Positions 61,557 through 64,000 of a DNA stretch of 64,000 nucleotides are shown in pieces (the stretch's first letter is position 1; each line of letters opens with the position of its first letter). Below the pieces are notes generated by a model. That model searched no databases. It was not told where the DNA came from and saw only the letters and a list, made by a program, of their open reading frames with translations. Source of the stretch: Lichenostomus cassidix. Taxonomy: Eukaryota > Chordata > Aves > Passeriformes > Meliphagidae. A program made the translations under genes and the position numbers. Location: contig CM039210.1 in the NCBI GenBank assembly GCA_008360975.2, forward strand, positions 19,987,007-20,051,006, given 5' to 3'.

Positions 61557-62700
61557 CCGTGGCTGGCATCTTGCGTCGAAATCTCCTCCAAGCAGCACTA
61601 GTCTCCTTGTCTGGGGTTTCTTTGTCAGTGTCTGGGGTGTCATCTTTTGTCTGCTCAAGAGCTGTCACCGACTGTCTGAGGTGGGGCTTTACATATTTTT
61701 TTGGTACCTACTTGGGTCCTGAAGGTGTGAAAACACAAGCGTATCCCCCTCCCCATACAATTAGTGAAAAGGGGCCCGATATTTGATGGCTTTCTGGATC
61801 TTTGATCAACACCGGCAGTTGTTCTTTTAATTTGGCTTGAGTCGAATTAGTAAAATGCTGGAACACAGGGGGAAGCGGGGGGGAGAGTTGGCTCGTCAAA
61901 TGAATTGTTCAAGAAATTTATTGTGAAAAGGGCCTTACAGAGTCTCACAATGGGAGAATTGACCTCTGACCCTCCCCACTGTTGATCTAGGACCCTCTTA
62001 ACTGTTTGATGGGTCCTCTCAACTATAGATTGGCCTGTGGGGGAGTGGGGAATGCCTGTAGCATGTTTGATACCCCACGAGCTAAAACATTCTTGAAGTC
62101 TGTTAGAGATGTATGCTGGACCATTATTGGTTTTTATCTCAGCAGGAATGCCCAGGGTAGAAAAAGCAAGGAGAAAGTGCTTCATAACATCCCTTGCCCT
62201 TTCTCCTGCATGGGCAGATGCAAAAAGAGCTCCAGAAATTGTATCCATGGAGACGTGTATATATTTTAATCTTCCAAATTGGGGGACAGGGGTTACATCT
62301 GTCTGCCAGATTTCGCAGCTACCTAGACCCCAGGGGTTAACCCTGGACCCCAATGATAGCACTTGGTAGGTCTGACAGCTAGGACAGGTCACTACAATTG
62401 CCCTTGCCTGGTTTTGAGGCAGTTTAAACATTCTCATGTGGGCTGGTACTTTTTGATGGTAAAATTGATGGCTTAGCTTTGCCTGCACAAAAGTGTCCGG
62501 TATGTTGGGAGCTTGTACTGGCATAACAAGAGCATCTGCTCTCCGATTCCCTTCGGCAATTGGTCCAGGGAGATCGGTGTGTGACCTCACATGCATCACA
62601 TGGAATGGCTGCTTTCTGTGGGAGAGCAGAAAAACAAGCTTTGAGACCAGTTTATGCAATTTAGGGCTGGACACTTTAACCAACCATGTTCTGCTCTGGC
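61557..62700 (-). pseudogene. pol: alpharetro-like unit A integrase
   Basis: Open 62683-61847. HHCC zinc domain (HQFYHQ...CPSC), Asp in WQTDVTPV, Glu in GQSIVERTH. The middle catalytic residue reads KTNNGPAY: Asp is replaced by Asn at 62128-62126, which would inactivate it. The C-terminal tail (61850-61560) is in another frame (WVPKKYVKPHL) and overlaps the start of env. The young element at 58382 is inserted at its end. Confidence 0.9.
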
Positions 62701-62815
62701 AATTACCCCAGCTACATAAGCTGAATCTGTTACCACATAAATAGATTCCTCGAACCTCTCGAAAGCTTTAACAACAGCTGCTAACACTGCACTGTGTCCC
62801 ATTGAAAAATCAGCC
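62701..62815 (-). pseudogene. pol: alpharetro-like unit A RNase H (partial)
   Basis: Only the C-terminal half is readable: AVLAAVVKAFERF (Glu position AVLAAV, Glu lost), VTDSAYVAG (Asp), and downstream NRRADALV near 62540. The first catalytic strand with TDG is missing, an internal deletion between 62800 and 62815. Confidence 0.78.
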
Positions 62816-63770
62816 CATGTAACGTGGGTGACTTACCCAGAATGATGAAATTAAAGGGTAACTCAGGACTTGTCCGATGGGCTTGGCGAGAAGACAGGGC
62901 AAGCTGTACCTTAGTGATGGACTCCCAGGCCTCCTCTGTGATGACTCGGGGCGAGTCCAGGTCCTCGCAACCTTTCAGGAGGTTAAACAGTGGCACGAGG
63001 TCTTCCAGCAGAGGACGAACCCAGTTGATAGAACCACACAGCTGGTGGAAGTCCTGGAAGGTCCTAGAGTTTTCCTTGATGGTGAGCTGCTGGGGTACGA
63101 CGGTCCATTCACTGATACAGAGTCCCAGGTAGGTCCACGGGCAGGTGCGCTGAATCTTTCCTGCTGGATCTCGAACCCTGCCTTTTCAATGGCTCGAATA
63201 GTTTTTTCTAGAGTCAAGTTCAGGTACTAATCATGTGGTGCACAGATTAACACATCATCCATGTAGTGGAGAATGATAGAACGTGCGAACTCTTTGCGGA
63301 CAGGGGACAGGACGCGGGCCACATACCACTGGCATATGGTCGGAGAATTTTTCATACCCTGGGGTAGCACAAGCCAGTGGTACCTGCGCTAGGGGACCTG
63401 CTGGTTTAGGAATGGCACAGAGAAGGCAAATCGGGGGGCGTCACGAGGGTGTCGGGGGTTGTGAAGAAGCAGTGTTTAATGTCTATGACGGCAAGCTTCC
63501 ACTGCCGGGGGAGCATTGAGGGCGAGGGCAGGCCAGGTTGCAGGGGACCCATATCTTCAATGACTTCATTGATCTTCCTGAGGTCTTGGAGGAGTGTCCA
63601 CTTGTCTTTTCCAGGTTTCCGTATGACAAAGACAGGGGAGTTCCAAGGGCTATTAGATGGTACAATGTGACCCTTGGCAAGCTGTTCCTCCACTAGGGAC
63701 TCTAGAGCGCTTAGCTTCTCCTTGCTGAGGGGCCACTGGACCACCCATACTGGGTCGTTTGTTTTCCAGG
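62816..63770 (-). pseudogene. pol: alpharetro-like unit A reverse transcriptase
   Basis: Fingers and palm ([48 protein letters not shown]) at 63744-63406. The catalytic YMDD is present near 63258. Thumb to connection (MPLFNLLKGCEDLDSP, HGLIFQWD) is at 62996-62781. Frame changes occur near 63420, 63230 and 63000. Broken but with intact catalytic motif. Confidence 0.88.
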
Positions 63771-64000
63771 TAAGGGGGGGGTGGAGTGCTCCCCAGTGGC
63801 CCTAACTAGAAATCCTGAGATGGAGGTGGGATTACTAGCTGAGTTCCCCATTGGATAAGCAGTTCCCTGCCCCAGAGGGTAAAACCTGAGTCAATTACAA
63901 ATGGCTGGACGGTGGCTGTATTACCCTCAGGGCCTTCTATAATGATGTTATTTGCACTCTTCATGGAAGTCACTGACCCTCCTATGCCCATGATTCTCCC
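63771..64000 (-). pseudogene. pol: alpharetro-like unit A protease C-terminus
   Basis: GIGGSVTSMKSANN, VQPFVIDSGFTLWGRELLIQWG: the flap and C-terminal half of an alpharetro-like protease, matching GVGGNAQARRS...LWGRDLLCQWG of the provirus at 9561. The active site lies beyond the window edge. Confidence 0.82.

Noticed and set aside
1..64000. Host exons, tRNA, rRNA or snRNA genes
   Set aside because: No frame with recognisable host domain and splice context, and no tRNA or rRNA-like sequence was seen. The tRNA-like matches are retroviral primer sites.

Overview
This window is bird DNA, most likely from a songbird. The evidence is retroviral: ERVL-type gag-pol copies, short 6-bp-duplicating LTRs, alpharetrovirus-like env and tRNA-Trp primer sites, and the absence of any recognisable host exon in 64 kb. 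It is almost entirely endogenous retrovirus (ERV) sequence inserted into older ERV sequence. Such density is typical of heterochromatin or a W chromosome, but that placement is inference. LTR family letters (LTR-A, LTR-B and so on) are working labels for this window. Target-site duplications (TSDs) were read directly from the flanks.

Left stack (1-18.6 kb). The oldest layer is a plus-strand class I (gamma-like) ERV: an integrase tail, an env split between 0.6-1.4 kb and 16.4-17.2 kb, and an LTR. A solo LTR (LTR-L) split that env. A complete minus-strand ERVL provirus (1610-16191, TSD CTCAC, two LTR-D copies, Lys-type primer site) landed inside LTR-L. The provirus was then hit by a solo LTR-A, a solo LTR-D (TSD ATCCT) and a plus-strand alpharetrovirus-like ERV (8891-14704, TSD ATGGGG). 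That last element keeps partial gag, pro-pol and a fully open env but has no 5' LTR.

Middle (18.6-34 kb). This holds a plus-strand ERVL gag fragment, a solo LTR-B, and a minus-strand alpharetro-like 5' end with an exact tRNA-Trp primer site, splice donor and gag joined to a pol scrap. After several LTRs comes a decayed minus-strand gamma-like gag-pol (28.8-34.2 kb) with a long leader.

Right-middle (34.2-51.7 kb). An LTR-B was split by a solo LTR-A (TSD AAAGG) and by a second ERVL provirus (36102-42499), which itself carries three solo LTRs with perfect TSDs. Then come a series of LTRs (one with a 9-bp minisatellite) and a third ERVL copy with a leader/gag region.

Right end (51.7-64 kb). Two minus-strand alpharetro-like pol-env units lie head to tail without LTR or gag between them, so Env TM sequence runs in frame into protease. 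A compact, apparently young non-autonomous LTR element (58382-61556, TSD CCGTGG, gag remnant only, LTRs about 99% identical) sits inside the upstream unit.

Findings most worth follow-up: a multi-pass membrane leader that precedes and runs into ERVL Gag in two copies with different LTRs; the Env-protease chimera; and the young gag-only element.
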